64,000 bases of DNA, taken from Lewinellaceae bacterium. Its GTDB lineage: Bacteria; Bacteroidota; Bacteroidia; Chitinophagales; Saprospiraceae. Both the position numbers and the translations under genes were made by a program. The stretch is from assembly GCA_020636375.1 (NCBI GenBank), contig JACJXZ010000006.1:248001-312000 (forward strand), read 5' to 3'. Under the pieces are notes generated by a model, which saw nothing but the letters and a program-made list of their open reading frames with translations, was not told where the DNA came from and ran no database searches. This document shows, piece after piece, positions 36,365 to 45,146 of the stretch (within the stretch, counting starts at the first letter, position 1; each line of letters begins with the position of its first letter).

Positions 36365-38086
36365 TTAGCGCTGAATGATGCGAACCACGTTGTTGTCCGA
36401 CTGGGCGTCAATCAATACCGAGCTGCTGCTGTCGTACCCATCCTGCTCAACCGAAACGTCGTTGTCCCAGCTGCCGTTGAGGATGTCTACGCGGGAGAAG
36501 TGGCCCTCGCCGTCCTGCTCGACCAGCACCTCGTTGCTGCTGGAGCCGTAGCCGATGAAAATCTCAGACTCCTGATCCTGGCCCTGCTGGAAAACGTTGA
36601 CCGTGTTCAGGTCGGAACCGTCGAAGATCTGTACTTCGGAGAAGTTGTCCTCGTCTTCCTGGTTGACGGAGACAAAGTTGTCCATGCCGCTTTCGATCAG
36701 GACGTAGGATTCGTTGTATTCGCCTTCCTGAGTAATGAACACCTCGTTGCCTTCCGAGAAATTAAAGATGTCGATCTCGGAATCGTTGCCTTCGCCGTCC
36801 TGTCCCACGTCTACGAGGTTTTCATCCGAATCATTGAAGATCGCAATTTCGGAGTCGTTGTCCCGGCCATCCTGGCTGACGTCCACCATGTTGTCGTCGG
36901 AGTCGCTGTAGATGTAAACTTCCGAATCGTTGTCTCTGCCTTCCTGGCCGATGTAGACGGTGTTGGCATCGGAAACATTGCTGATCTCAATTTCGGAACC
37001 GTTGTTGTCGCCGTCTTGTTCTACGCTCACGATATTTTCATCAGAACCGGTGTTGATGCTGACTTCGGAGTCGTTTTCCTCGCCATCCTGCTCTACATCT
37101 ACCAGGTTGTCATCGGAATCGCTGTAAACCTCAACATCAGAATCGTTCTCGTCGCCGTCTTGCTCTACATCAACCATGTTGCGGTCGGAGTCGCCGTGAA
37201 TGTCCACGTCAGAATTGTTGTCTTCGCCTTTCTGGGAAACGTAGACCTCGTTTTCGTCGGAGCCGCTGGTAATGTCTACTTCGGAGTACTGGCGGTCATC
37301 TTCCTGGCTGACAGAAACGTAGTTATCGCTGCCGCTTTCGATTTCCACCGAAGATTCGTTGTCGCTGCCGTCCTGTTCTACATATACGCCGTTGTCCTCG
37401 GAGAAGTTGGAAATGCCGACTTCGGAGTCGTTATCGTCGCCGTCCTGCTCTACATCAACGAGGTTGTCGTCGGAGTCATTGGTGATCTCGGCGTCAGAGT
37501 CGTTGTCATCTCCATCCTGGCTGATATCCACCATGTTGTCGTCGGAGTCGCCGTAGATGTCGACATCCGAGCGGTTGCTGCCGCCGTCCTGGCCGACATT
37601 CACGATGTTGGCGTCGGAGGAGTTGCTCACCTCTACATCGGATTCGTTGCCTTCTCCGTCCTGGCCCACAGTAACCAGGTTGTTGTCGGAACCGTCGGCG
37701 ACGGATACCTTGGAATCGTTGTTTTCGCCGTCCTGCTCTACCCAGACCGAGTTGCTGGAAGATTCATCGTAAATGTCAATTTCCGAATCGTGGTCTTCGC
37801 CATCCTGGTTTACATCGGCCAGGTTGTCGTCCGACTCCTCCCGGATAGATACTTCGCTTTCCAGGTTTTCACCTTTCTGCTTGATGTTCACTTCGTTGCC
37901 ATCCGAATCGTCGAGGATCTCTACCTGAGAGATGTTCAGCTCGTCGTCCGTTTGTGCTTGCTTGACGGATACGCTGTTGCCGTCGCTGTTTTCGGAGACC
38001 GTGATGGCCGACTTGTTCTCCGACTGGGCCATTGCGGCGCTCATGACGAAGAGCGCTGCTGCGAAGAGTAAAATGATTTTTTTCAT
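36365..38086 (-). CDS. Very acidic secreted protein of 23 curlin-like 24-residue repeats
   Basis: 573 residues from the ATG at 38086 (MKKIILLFAAALFVMSAAMAQ signal peptide; an upstream in-frame Met at 38137 adds 17 residues). After the signal the whole protein is 22 full repeats and one short one, on the pattern x-x-S-D-x-N-x-V-x-V-x-Q-D-G-x-x-N-x-S-x-V-x-I-x, for example SDDNMVDISQDGDDND. Spacing of Asn, Gln, Gly and Asn follows the curlin repeat of CsgA/CsgB, but Asp and Glu replace most neutral positions. No T9SS tail. Predicted fold: a beta-solenoid or amyloid-like stack with acidic outer faces that could bind calcium (inference). Its smaller paralogue starts 1070 bp upstream in the same direction. 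Confidence 0.85.
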   Translation of the reverse strand: MKKIILLFAAALFVMSAAMAQSENKSAITVSENSDGNSVSVKQAQTDDELNISQVEILDDSDGNEVNIKQKGENLESEVSIREESDDNLADVNQDGEDHDSEIDIYDESSSNSVWVEQDGENNDSKVSVADGSDNNLVTVGQDGEGNESDVEVSNSSDANIVNVGQDGGSNRSDVDIYGDSDDNMVDISQDGDDNDSDAEITNDSDDNLVDVEQDGDDNDSEVGISNFSEDNGVYVEQDGSDNESSVEIESGSDNYVSVSQEDDRQYSEVDITSGSDENEVYVSQKGEDNNSDVDIHGDSDRNMVDVEQDGDENDSDVEVYSDSDDNLVDVEQDGEENDSEVSINTGSDENIVSVEQDGDNNGSEIEISNVSDANTVYIGQEGRDNDSEVYIYSDSDDNMVDVSQDGRDNDSEIAIFNDSDENLVDVGQDGEGNDSEIDIFNFSEGNEVFITQEGEYNESYVLIESGMDNFVSVNQEDEDNFSEVQIFDGSDLNTVNVFQQGQDQESEIFIGYGSSSNEVLVEQDGEGHFSRVDILNGSWDNDVSVEQDGYDSSSSVLIDAQSDNNVVRIIQR

Positions 38087-38430
38087 GTCCGAATTAAATA
38101 ATGAAGGATTATAAAATGTTATTTGCTCATCTTTCACGCTACATGGGATCCTGATGGCCTATGTGCGCAAATGTTGTATACGCATAAAGGACTGAAGGGT
38201 CTTTTTTTATGCCTTACATATTCCGGGCAAATGCCCGGCAGGGTAATCTGTTATATGAATAGTCCTCTTTGAAAAGCTCTTTCGGAAACACAAAAAACGG
38301 AGGGATGTGGATCGTACGCGGGAGGTAAATTCCTGGATTTCAGTTCACTGCCTGCATCTGGTTATTGGGGGAGCGGAAGGAAAGGGGGCCGGAAACGGCC
38401 CTTTCCTTCGCCGGTTATTACACGGTTGAC
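38087..38430. other. Gap between the two acidic repeat genes
   Basis: No gene. A hairpin CGGAAGGAAAGGG...CCCTTTCCTTCG at 38374-38410 lies just after the stop of the upstream paralogue (minus strand) and may terminate or attenuate it, though a T run is lacking. No clear -7 box for the downstream gene was found. Confidence 0.45.
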
Positions 38431-39156
38431 TTACTTCTGAGTAACGTCAATGGTATTGTACTCGGAACCATAGGATACTTCAACGTCGCTGGTGCTGTAG
38501 TCGCCGTCCTGCTCTACCAGGATGGTATTGAAGTCAGATGTGCTGTAGATCAACACGTCCGACTCATGGTCTTCGCCGTCCTGGTTGATGTCTACGAAGT
38601 TGCCGTCGGAGCCGTCGCCGATCTCAACCTCGGATTCCAGGCCGTCGCCATCCTGGTCGACTAAAACGGTGTTGCCGCTGTCGAATCCTGAGCCGTCGTA
38701 AATAGAAACGGAAGAGCTGTTATTGTCGCCATCCTGGTCGACATCGACGTAGTTGTTGTCGCTGTAATCGGAAATATCTACGTCCGACTCGTTGTCTTCA
38801 CCGTCCTGCTCTACATAAACATCGTTATTCCAGCTGTTGAAGATGTCGACATCGGACTCCTGGTCTTCGTCGTTCTGGTCAATCCTTACGTAGTTGTCGT
38901 CGGAGTTGGCATCGATATCCACGTCGCTGTCCTGGTTTTCTCCTTCCTGGTTGACGCGAACGATGTTATCGTCCGACTCGGCAGTAATGGAGACGCTGGA
39001 GACGTTCAGTTCGTCGCCGTTGATGTCCTGCTTGACGTAGACTTCGTTGCCGTCACTGTCTCCGGAGACCGTAACGGCGGACTTGTTCTCCGTTTGGGCC
39101 ATTGTGGCACCGACTACAAAAAAAAGTGCTGCGAGAAATAATACAAGTTTCTTCAT
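38431..39156 (-). CDS. Smaller acidic curlin-like repeat protein
   Basis: 241 residues from MKKLVLFLAALFFVVGATMAQ (an ATG two codons upstream, at 39162, is also possible; the paralogue favours the MKK start). About nine repeats of the same 24-residue pattern as the 36365-38086 protein, for example SDNNYVDVDQDGDNN and SDGNFVDINQDGEDH. Some repeats vary in length (23-27). The N termini of the two proteins are closely similar (TENKSAVTVSGDSDGN against SENKSAITVSENSDGN), so they arose by duplication. It could be the minor partner (nucleator) of a fibre, as CsgB is for CsgA; that is inference. No csgE/F/G homologue is seen nearby. Confidence 0.82.
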   Translation of the reverse strand: MKKLVLFLAALFFVVGATMAQTENKSAVTVSGDSDGNEVYVKQDINGDELNVSSVSITAESDDNIVRVNQEGENQDSDVDIDANSDDNYVRIDQNDEDQESDVDIFNSWNNDVYVEQDGEDNESDVDISDYSDNNYVDVDQDGDNNSSSVSIYDGSGFDSGNTVLVDQDGDGLESEVEIGDGSDGNFVDINQDGEDHESDVLIYSTSDFNTILVEQDGDYSTSDVEVSYGSEYNTIDVTQK

Positions 39157-39447
39157 GATCAAAAAAAAGGTTTTTGATTATAAAATGTGAGATAGTTGGC
39201 ATGTATAGCGGCACTTCCGCCGCCGCCGCAATGGAAGCCGGCGAAAATGCAACAGGCTTCCGCACGGGCTTTTCCAGTGGGAAGCTTTCGGGAAGGCACC
39301 GCCCGGCATACTGGAACCAGGATGCGCCTGTCTAATTTTTTCAACAATGGTATGTACGCTCCTCTTATATATTGATTGGGAACACCTTTTCAGGATACGG
39401 AGATGTGAAGCCTTCAGAGGGGGGCTTTTCTTCAACCTCTACGCTGG

Positions 39448-39455
39448 CAAAGATA
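39448..39455 (-). promoter_or_regulatory. Candidate -7 box (TATCTTTG) upstream of the acidic repeat genes
   Basis: Minus-strand TATCTTTG, about 290 bases before the 39156 start, which would give a long leader. No other good box was seen nearer. The region 39163-39447 has no credible gene. Confidence 0.35.
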
Positions 39456-39473
39456 GAAAGCCTTGATTTCAAT

Positions 39474-39698
39474 ATCCTGCCAATCCGCCCGGATATGCTG
39501 CCAAAATAACTGGCCCGGGCAAAATATCCTACACAAGGTTTACGGCCTGAAGGGACAAAAGATTCAAAAAGCGCCGTTTTTTTTGGGAAGCCTCTTTGCT
39601 CAAAGCGCGTGTCGTTCGGGTATAAATCAGTACAGGGACAAATATAAATAAATTATAATTCACAATCCTGCCAATCGGACCGGATATGCTGCCAAAAT
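39474..39698. repeat. 34-bp direct repeat pair
   Basis: 39474-39507 and 39665-39698 agree at 32 of 34 positions (both contain CCGGATATGCTGCCAAAAT), same orientation, about 191 bp apart. The second copy runs directly into the G-rich microsatellite. The DNA between has no gene. Confidence 0.75.
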
Positions 39699-39900
39699 GG
39701 GGAAAGGGGGGGGGGGAGGGGGGAGGGGGGGGGGGAGATGGGGAGATAGGGAGGGGAGATGGGGAGATGGGGGGGAGATGGGGGAGAGGGGGGGAGGGGA
39801 GATGGGGAGATGGGGAGATGGGGGAGATGGGGGAGATGGGGAGGGGAGATGGGGGGAGATGGGGAGATGGGGAGATGGGGAGATGGGGGGGGAGGGGAGA
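39699..39900. repeat. 200-bp G-rich microsatellite, unit GGGGAGAT
   Basis: Long runs of G separated by GA and GAT (GGGGAGATGGGGAGATGGGG and variants), C-free on the plus strand. Frames through it give low-complexity Gly/Glu/Asp/Trp peptides and are not genes. Strong potential for G-quadruplex or triplex structure and for polymerase slippage. Confidence 0.9.
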
Positions 39901-39903
39901 AGG

Positions 39904-39946
39904 AAAAAGCCGCCCCGGGACAGGCAGTTCCGGCAGGCGGCTTTTT
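39904..39946 (-). terminator. Terminator of the giant SprB-repeat gene
   Basis: AAAAAGCCGCC (39904-39914) pairs with GGCGGCTTTTT (39936-39946), with further pairing inside. It lies 15 bases past the stop at 39961, and works in either direction because both ends carry A/T runs. Confidence 0.85.
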
Positions 39947-39960
39947 GTTATACACCATTC

Positions 39961-42900
39961 TTATCGCAGGATAGAAACGTCGCCCCGGTAGACCAGGGTG
40001 ATGTTATCCAGGAATTCCACCTCGATAACATAGACGTAGACGTCGGGCTTCATATCCTCATCTTTGAAGCGCCCGTCCCACAGGGGCAGGCCGCCGATAC
40101 AGTACAGGCCGTTGCTCACGTCCTGCCCTTCGCCCTGGTAGACCAGGTCTCCCCAGCGGTTGAAGATATTGACGGAAGCGATGTTGGCTACGCCCACGCA
40201 GGGGAAGACGCGGAATTCGTCGTTGACCCCGTCGCCGTTGGGCGAGAAAACATTGGGGATGTAAATATTGCGGTTGGCGTCCAGTTCTACAAAAACGCTG
40301 CCCATGCCTTCACAGCCGTTGACGTCCACCACCGTCAGTTCGTAATCGAGGGATTCCAGCGGGCGGACGAAGGGATTGCGGACGGTGGGGTCGGACAGAT
40401 AGTCGGCCGGCGACCAGATGAAGGAGTCCACCTGCGTCGACAGGGGGGTGATGATGGGCTGCAGCTGCCGGGTAGTATCCCCCAGTTCCACCACGAAGGG
40501 ATCCTCGGGGAAAGTGACCAGGATTTCCTCCGGCTGGTCGATATCCACCTGGAAAAGGGCGGAACAGCCATTAAGGTCGAAAATCTCCACGTCGTGGGCC
40601 CCGTCGCCGAAGATATCGGCCGCTACATTGATCGGCAACAGGATGCCGTTGCCGTCGACCATATACTGGTAATCGGCCGGCTCGGCGCCGGCCCCGCCAA
40701 AGACGGTGTCGATATTGACCTTGGTCGTCGAATTGAAACAGGGCGGGTCAGCCGGGTCCGGGATGACAGCCATGATCTCCGTCGGTTCCATCAGGGTATA
40801 GGTCAGGGAATCCTGGCAGCCCTCCAGGTCGGTGATGGTCACGCTGTAGGTGCCGGCGGGCAGGTTGGTCGCCACGCCAAGAGAAGAGGAGGCTGACCCG
40901 GCCGGAACATTGGAGGACCAGGTGTAGGGGTTCTGCCCTACCTCGTTGACGGTCGTGTCATCGAAATTATAGGTGACCACCAATACGCCGTCCTCCTCGC
41001 CGAAGCAGGACACGTCCTCCGTTTCATCGGTATTGACGGAAAGCACCAGAGGGTTCGGCTCGGTCACTATGGCGCTCAGCCGATCCTCGCAGTTGTTGGC
41101 GTCCGTCACGATGACGTTATAGGATCCCGCCGTCAGGCCGCTGATGGTGGCCGTCGTTTCGCCGGTCTCTTCCCAGAAGTAGGTATAGCCCGGGGTACCT
41201 CCGGAGACGGTGATGGTGATCTGGCCGTCCTCCAGGCCATTGCAGCTCACATTGGAGATCGACGAGGAGGGCCTGATTTCCGGCGGGCTGGGGATCATGA
41301 CCGTATCTTCGGAAGAACAACTGTTGGCGTCGGAAACGACAAGGGCCTGCGGGCCCCGGCAAAGCCCGGTGGCCGTGGAGGACATCACGTCCACGTCCAC
41401 TTCCCCGGAAGCCCAGGAGAAGCGGAACAAGCCCGGCGTGCCGTCGCTGTATACGGCAGAAGCCATCGCTCCGCCGTCACAGACGCCTTCGAAGCAGCTT
41501 ACGCCGGTGATGTCGCTGAATGTCACGTCTATGGTGGGCGGGTCGACGACGGTGCCCACGCCGGCAGCCGGGGTACAGCCGTTGGCGTCGATAACCGTCA
41601 CCGGATAATCGCCGGCCGACAGGCCAGGGAAGACGCTGTTGGAAGTAGTATCGGTAGAATTGCCCAGTACATACCGGTACGGCAGGGTGCCGCCGCTGGC
41701 ATAAACGAAGAGGATGCCGTTGTCATCGCCCGGGCAGTTGGGCGACTCGCCGACGATACTGTCTATCATTATCGGTGCCGGCGCGACGACCAGGGCGGTG
41801 TCGACCGTAAAGCAGCCATCGGTGGCTGTAATGGTCACGGAATACGTGCCCGGCGACAGGTTGGTGATGGTTTGGCCGGTGGCGTTGTTGCTCCAGTTGT
41901 AGCTCTGGATAGGAGCGCCGCCGGGCGTAGCCAGGACCGACAGGGATCCGTTGGTGTCGTCGGAGCAATCCAGGGTGTCGTCGTTCAGCTGGGTGACCTG
42001 CGGCGGAGTCGGCGCGGTGATGTTGAAAGTCTGGCTGGCCATGCAGTTGTTGGCGTCCGTCACGTCGACCGTATACATGCCGGCGGAGAGGCTGGTGGCG
42101 GTAGAGTCCGCCTGGCCGCCCGTCCAGCTGTAGGTGTACGGGTAAGTACCTCCGGTGACGCTAATGGTAATGAAGCCGTCGCCGCCGCCATTGTCGCAGG
42201 TCTCGTTGCCCAGGGCTTCCTCCTGGATAAGCAGGGGGGCCGGTTCGGTGATGGTAAAGGTGTCGGAAACGAAGCAGCCGGCAGAGTCAGCATCCGCTGC
42301 GACCACCACGTACTGTCCCGGCCCCAGGCTGGCAATCTGAGCGCCGGTGAAGGTTTGACCGGGAGGAATGGTGCTCCAGTTGTACGTAAAAGGTTCGATA
42401 GGTGCCTGGCCGGTGGCGGTGCCGTTAACCTCGATGCTGCCGTCGCCGGCGCCGTTGCAGCTGACATTCTCCAGGCTGATCAGGTTGACCAGCAGGATCT
42501 TGGCGGCAGATACCGTATAGTCCTGTTGGATCACGCAGTTGTTGTCGTCCGTCACCGTCACGGTATAGGTGCCCGGATCCAGGTTGCTGACCTGGGAGGT
42601 GTTGGCGGTGATCGTGCCCAGGCCCCCGCTCCAGGCGTAGGTGTAGTTGCCGTTGGCGGTGGTGCCCCCGGAAGCCCCGACCAGTATGGCGCCGTCCATA
42701 GCGCCGCTGCAGGTGGCGTCGGTAATGAAGGTGTTGTTGGCCAGGATCTGGAGCGGCCCCGGCTGCGACAAGCTGCCCGAGTCCACCTCCTGGCAGCCGC
42801 TGGCGTCCGTCACGGTGACGGTATGGGTGCTGGAGGGGATATTCGCCAGCACCTGCCCGGTTTGCCCCGGCACGTCCCACTGGAAAGTAAAGATGCTTCC

Positions 42901-44625
42901 GGGATTGGGTACGGCCACGCCGTTGATCGTCACGTTGGCCGTAAGGGCACCGTCCATATCTCCAAAACAGGTCGGGCTTTGCAATTCTGCCACGTTGACC
43001 GCAAATTCGGGCCCCTGGAGGACTTCGACAAAGACGGTATCCACATTCGCCGGCATATCCGAATCGGTAACGATGATGCGGTATTCGCCGGCCAGGCGGC
43101 CGCCCACGGTAGAAGAGCCGCCCGAATTGGTTATGGTGATGGGCCCGTTTTCCGGGCCGGTGGGCGGGAAGGTATTCCAGGTAAAGTTGTAGGGCCCCAC
43201 ACCGCCGATAACCGTAACGGTAAAGGAACCGTCGGAAAGGCCATTGCAGCTTACGCTGTCCTGGCTGGTTTGCACCAACAAGGAAGAGCCGGTGACGCTC
43301 ACCATGCCAGGCGAAGTTTCGAAGGGATACTGGAATGGAGTATTATTGACGCTGCCAACCTGGATATCCAGAGGCATGTCGGAAAAGCCGATAGGGCTGC
43401 TCTGCCCCAGGGCGCCAGTTATTTCGAAGCAAGCTTCAAAAAGCACCGAACCATCGGGCAGGCTGTTGTTTCCGAAGAGCAAATCTGCCCAGCCAAAAGT
43501 GAGTTGCCCCTGGTCCGTCAAGTTGGGGGTAGTGCCAAATGCGCTGCCATCCAAACCAGGCAGCATACTGTTCAGGTTGCTCACTTCCACAAAGTCCAAA
43601 ACGGCAGGATCCCAGATAAGGGTAAACTGTGCATTGGTCACATCCACCAGGTTATCCACCCGGATTTCCACACAGACGGTATCGCCCGGAGCGCCATTGG
43701 CCGCCCCGGCGCTGAAGATCACGGGCATCACGATGGTATCGACACCGGCGCAGCTCTTGCCATCCTCTATAACGACCTCATACTCCCCGGGGCGCGGCAG
43801 GGTATACTGCACGGTATCGCCATGGCCGGGGTTGGGCGTCAGCACTGTCCCCGCCAGGATGTCGCCGCCGAGGTGGCTGATCGTGATGGGGCCATACGTG
43901 GTGCCGGGCTCGAACTCCGGCAGGCCGTTTTCTACAGAGAAGGCACCCTGCAGCCCCGGGCCGGTGTCGGGGAAAGTTTCCGTAACTTCAATGGCTTCCA
44001 GGTAGACGACGGAGAAGGCTTCGCCTATGCTGACGCTAACGCAGGGGCCGCCGTTCTCGTAGGCCAGCAGGTTGATGTTGTCGACGGTAATGGGCGCAAA
44101 CCAGAGCTGTATGGGTGCCGGGTTGCCCATGTTGAAGGCCTCCTGGTGAAAGCCGTTGTTAATCAGGTTGACGTTGCCCTGGTCGTCGTCGACGGCTACC
44201 CAGATGCCGTTCGTCTGCGGGAAAGAAACTCCGCCGACGACGAGAGGGTTCGACTTGTTCAGGCAGGGGTCGTTGAGCACGGCCATCGTATCCGGCCCGT
44301 CCACCGTTGGGCGGCAATCGTAGAAGGCATAGGCTACGCCGGCGGGCGTAGCCGGGTTGGGGTCGCCGTTGATTGTCCAGTCCTGGTTGTGCAGCACCGG
44401 CAGAGTGTCCCCGAAGCAGAGGTAAATGGTGTCGGGGTCAAAGTCGTTGCTCTGCCCGGCAAAGTTTGGAAAATCGAAAGTGATTGTCCCGGCGTCGTTA
44501 TCGGGGCAGGGCACCACGCGCTGGGCGCCGGCATCGCCGAGGAAGGTTATGTTCCTGGGAATTTGTGCCCCCAACTGCAGGCTGGCCGTGAAGAGAAGGG
44601 CGAGTTGAATAGACTGTCTTATCAT
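39961..44625 (-). CDS. Giant cell-surface protein: cohesin-like domain, SprB repeats, T9SS type B tail
   Basis: 1554 residues. Signal peptide to about 21 (ALLFTASLQLGAQ). The N-terminal third contains a cohesin-like domain near 300-420 (VDVTNAQFTLIWDPAVLDFV, LPDGSVLFEACFEITG). Then about eleven SprB-type repeats follow, each starting like NVSCNGLEDGQITITVSGG and containing a PYTYxW motif. The last ~100 residues are the gliding-motility-associated (T9SS type B) C-terminal domain: NIYIPNVFSPNGDGVNDEF, IFNRWGDLVYQG, DVSILR. SprB-repeat proteins are mobile adhesins or secreted structural proteins in Bacteroidota; here there is no evidence for gliding genes nearby. Single gene, with a terminator on each side. 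Confidence 0.92.
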   Translation of the reverse strand: MIRQSIQLALLFTASLQLGAQIPRNITFLGDAGAQRVVPCPDNDAGTITFDFPNFAGQSNDFDPDTIYLCFGDTLPVLHNQDWTINGDPNPATPAGVAYAFYDCRPTVDGPDTMAVLNDPCLNKSNPLVVGGVSFPQTNGIWVAVDDDQGNVNLINNGFHQEAFNMGNPAPIQLWFAPITVDNINLLAYENGGPCVSVSIGEAFSVVYLEAIEVTETFPDTGPGLQGAFSVENGLPEFEPGTTYGPITISHLGGDILAGTVLTPNPGHGDTVQYTLPRPGEYEVVIEDGKSCAGVDTIVMPVIFSAGAANGAPGDTVCVEIRVDNLVDVTNAQFTLIWDPAVLDFVEVSNLNSMLPGLDGSAFGTTPNLTDQGQLTFGWADLLFGNNSLPDGSVLFEACFEITGALGQSSPIGFSDMPLDIQVGSVNNTPFQYPFETSPGMVSVTGSSLLVQTSQDSVSCNGLSDGSFTVTVIGGVGPYNFTWNTFPPTGPENGPITITNSGGSSTVGGRLAGEYRIIVTDSDMPANVDTVFVEVLQGPEFAVNVAELQSPTCFGDMDGALTANVTINGVAVPNPGSIFTFQWDVPGQTGQVLANIPSSTHTVTVTDASGCQEVDSGSLSQPGPLQILANNTFITDATCSGAMDGAILVGASGGTTANGNYTYAWSGGLGTITANTSQVSNLDPGTYTVTVTDDNNCVIQQDYTVSAAKILLVNLISLENVSCNGAGDGSIEVNGTATGQAPIEPFTYNWSTIPPGQTFTGAQIASLGPGQYVVVAADADSAGCFVSDTFTITEPAPLLIQEEALGNETCDNGGGDGFITISVTGGTYPYTYSWTGGQADSTATSLSAGMYTVDVTDANNCMASQTFNITAPTPPQVTQLNDDTLDCSDDTNGSLSVLATPGGAPIQSYNWSNNATGQTITNLSPGTYSVTITATDGCFTVDTALVVAPAPIMIDSIVGESPNCPGDDNGILFVYASGGTLPYRYVLGNSTDTTSNSVFPGLSAGDYPVTVIDANGCTPAAGVGTVVDPPTIDVTFSDITGVSCFEGVCDGGAMASAVYSDGTPGLFRFSWASGEVDVDVMSSTATGLCRGPQALVVSDANSCSSEDTVMIPSPPEIRPSSSISNVSCNGLEDGQITITVSGGTPGYTYFWEETGETTATISGLTAGSYNVIVTDANNCEDRLSAIVTEPNPLVLSVNTDETEDVSCFGEEDGVLVVTYNFDDTTVNEVGQNPYTWSSNVPAGSASSSLGVATNLPAGTYSVTITDLEGCQDSLTYTLMEPTEIMAVIPDPADPPCFNSTTKVNIDTVFGGAGAEPADYQYMVDGNGILLPINVAADIFGDGAHDVEIFDLNGCSALFQVDIDQPEEILVTFPEDPFVVELGDTTRQLQPIITPLSTQVDSFIWSPADYLSDPTVRNPFVRPLESLDYELTVVDVNGCEGMGSVFVELDANRNIYIPNVFSPNGDGVNDEFRVFPCVGVANIASVNIFNRWGDLVYQGEGQDVSNGLYCIGGLPLWDGRFKDEDMKPDVYVYVIEVEFLDNITLVYRGDVSILR

Positions 44626-44672
44626 CTTTCCGGATTGAGATAAACGATCGATAATTGGGAAATAAGCTTTTT

Positions 44673-44730
44673 AAAAAAATTCGCGCCTGCCTGCCTGGCG
44701 TAGGTCAATTGAGCAGGCGCGAATTTTTTT
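44673..44730 (-). terminator. Hairpin with perfect 18-bp arms
   Basis: AAAAAAATTCGCGCCTGC (44673-44690) and its exact complement (44713-44730). As a minus-strand terminator it would serve the E1 gene ending at 45147. But it also lies 48 bases upstream of the next start (44625), so it could instead be a leader hairpin if that gene has its promoter at 44748-44755 (minus TATTTTTG). Confidence 0.65.
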
Positions 44731-45146
44731 ATCCTGTTAAAAGGTGGCAAAAATAGAGATCACATTTCTACTATTCTACCACGAAGGGGAAAGATTTGGA
44801 CTTTTGTTCAACATTTTCCCCGGCCATTCAGGTAATTGGGGCATATTGGGTCAGGAATCAGGATATGGGCAAGGCCGTCGAAGGTAAGGAACGAAATGGG
44901 CGGCCGTAAAATTATATGTGTGGATAATTGGATTGTTAAAGTTGAACGGCAAGGCAATCCATGGCCCGTTCTCGTTCCCAGGAGCCTGTTGAGTGCCCGA
45001 TTAGGCCTGGGTTGCCCCTGAAACCTGCAGCCTAAAACCCAATACCGTGCAAGGGATACAAAAAGGAATCGCGCCGATCTTAAAACATTCGTGTACTATC
45101 CCCTCCAGGGGTTTTCTTCACAACGCCAGGAAGCATCTGCAGCCTC
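44731..45146. other. Gap between the SprB-repeat gene and the E1 gene
   Basis: No credible gene. A minus-strand TATTTTTG (44748-44755) fits the -7 box consensus and could be the promoter of the gene starting at 44625. The rest shows nothing notable. Confidence 0.4.

Noticed and set aside
36128..38071. 647-codon plus-strand frame opposite the acidic repeat protein
   Set aside because: It is repetitive only because the minus-strand gene is; the minus product has a signal peptide and a regular curlin-like ladder, the plus product begins in non-coding DNA.
39697..40896. 399-codon frame starting in the G-rich tract
   Set aside because: Low-complexity translation of a microsatellite followed by antisense of the SprB-repeat gene.
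41872..44643. 923-codon plus-strand frame opposite the SprB-repeat gene
   Set aside because: The minus strand has a signal peptide, repeats and a type B sorting domain; the plus-strand peptide is Gly/Val/Arg-rich filler.
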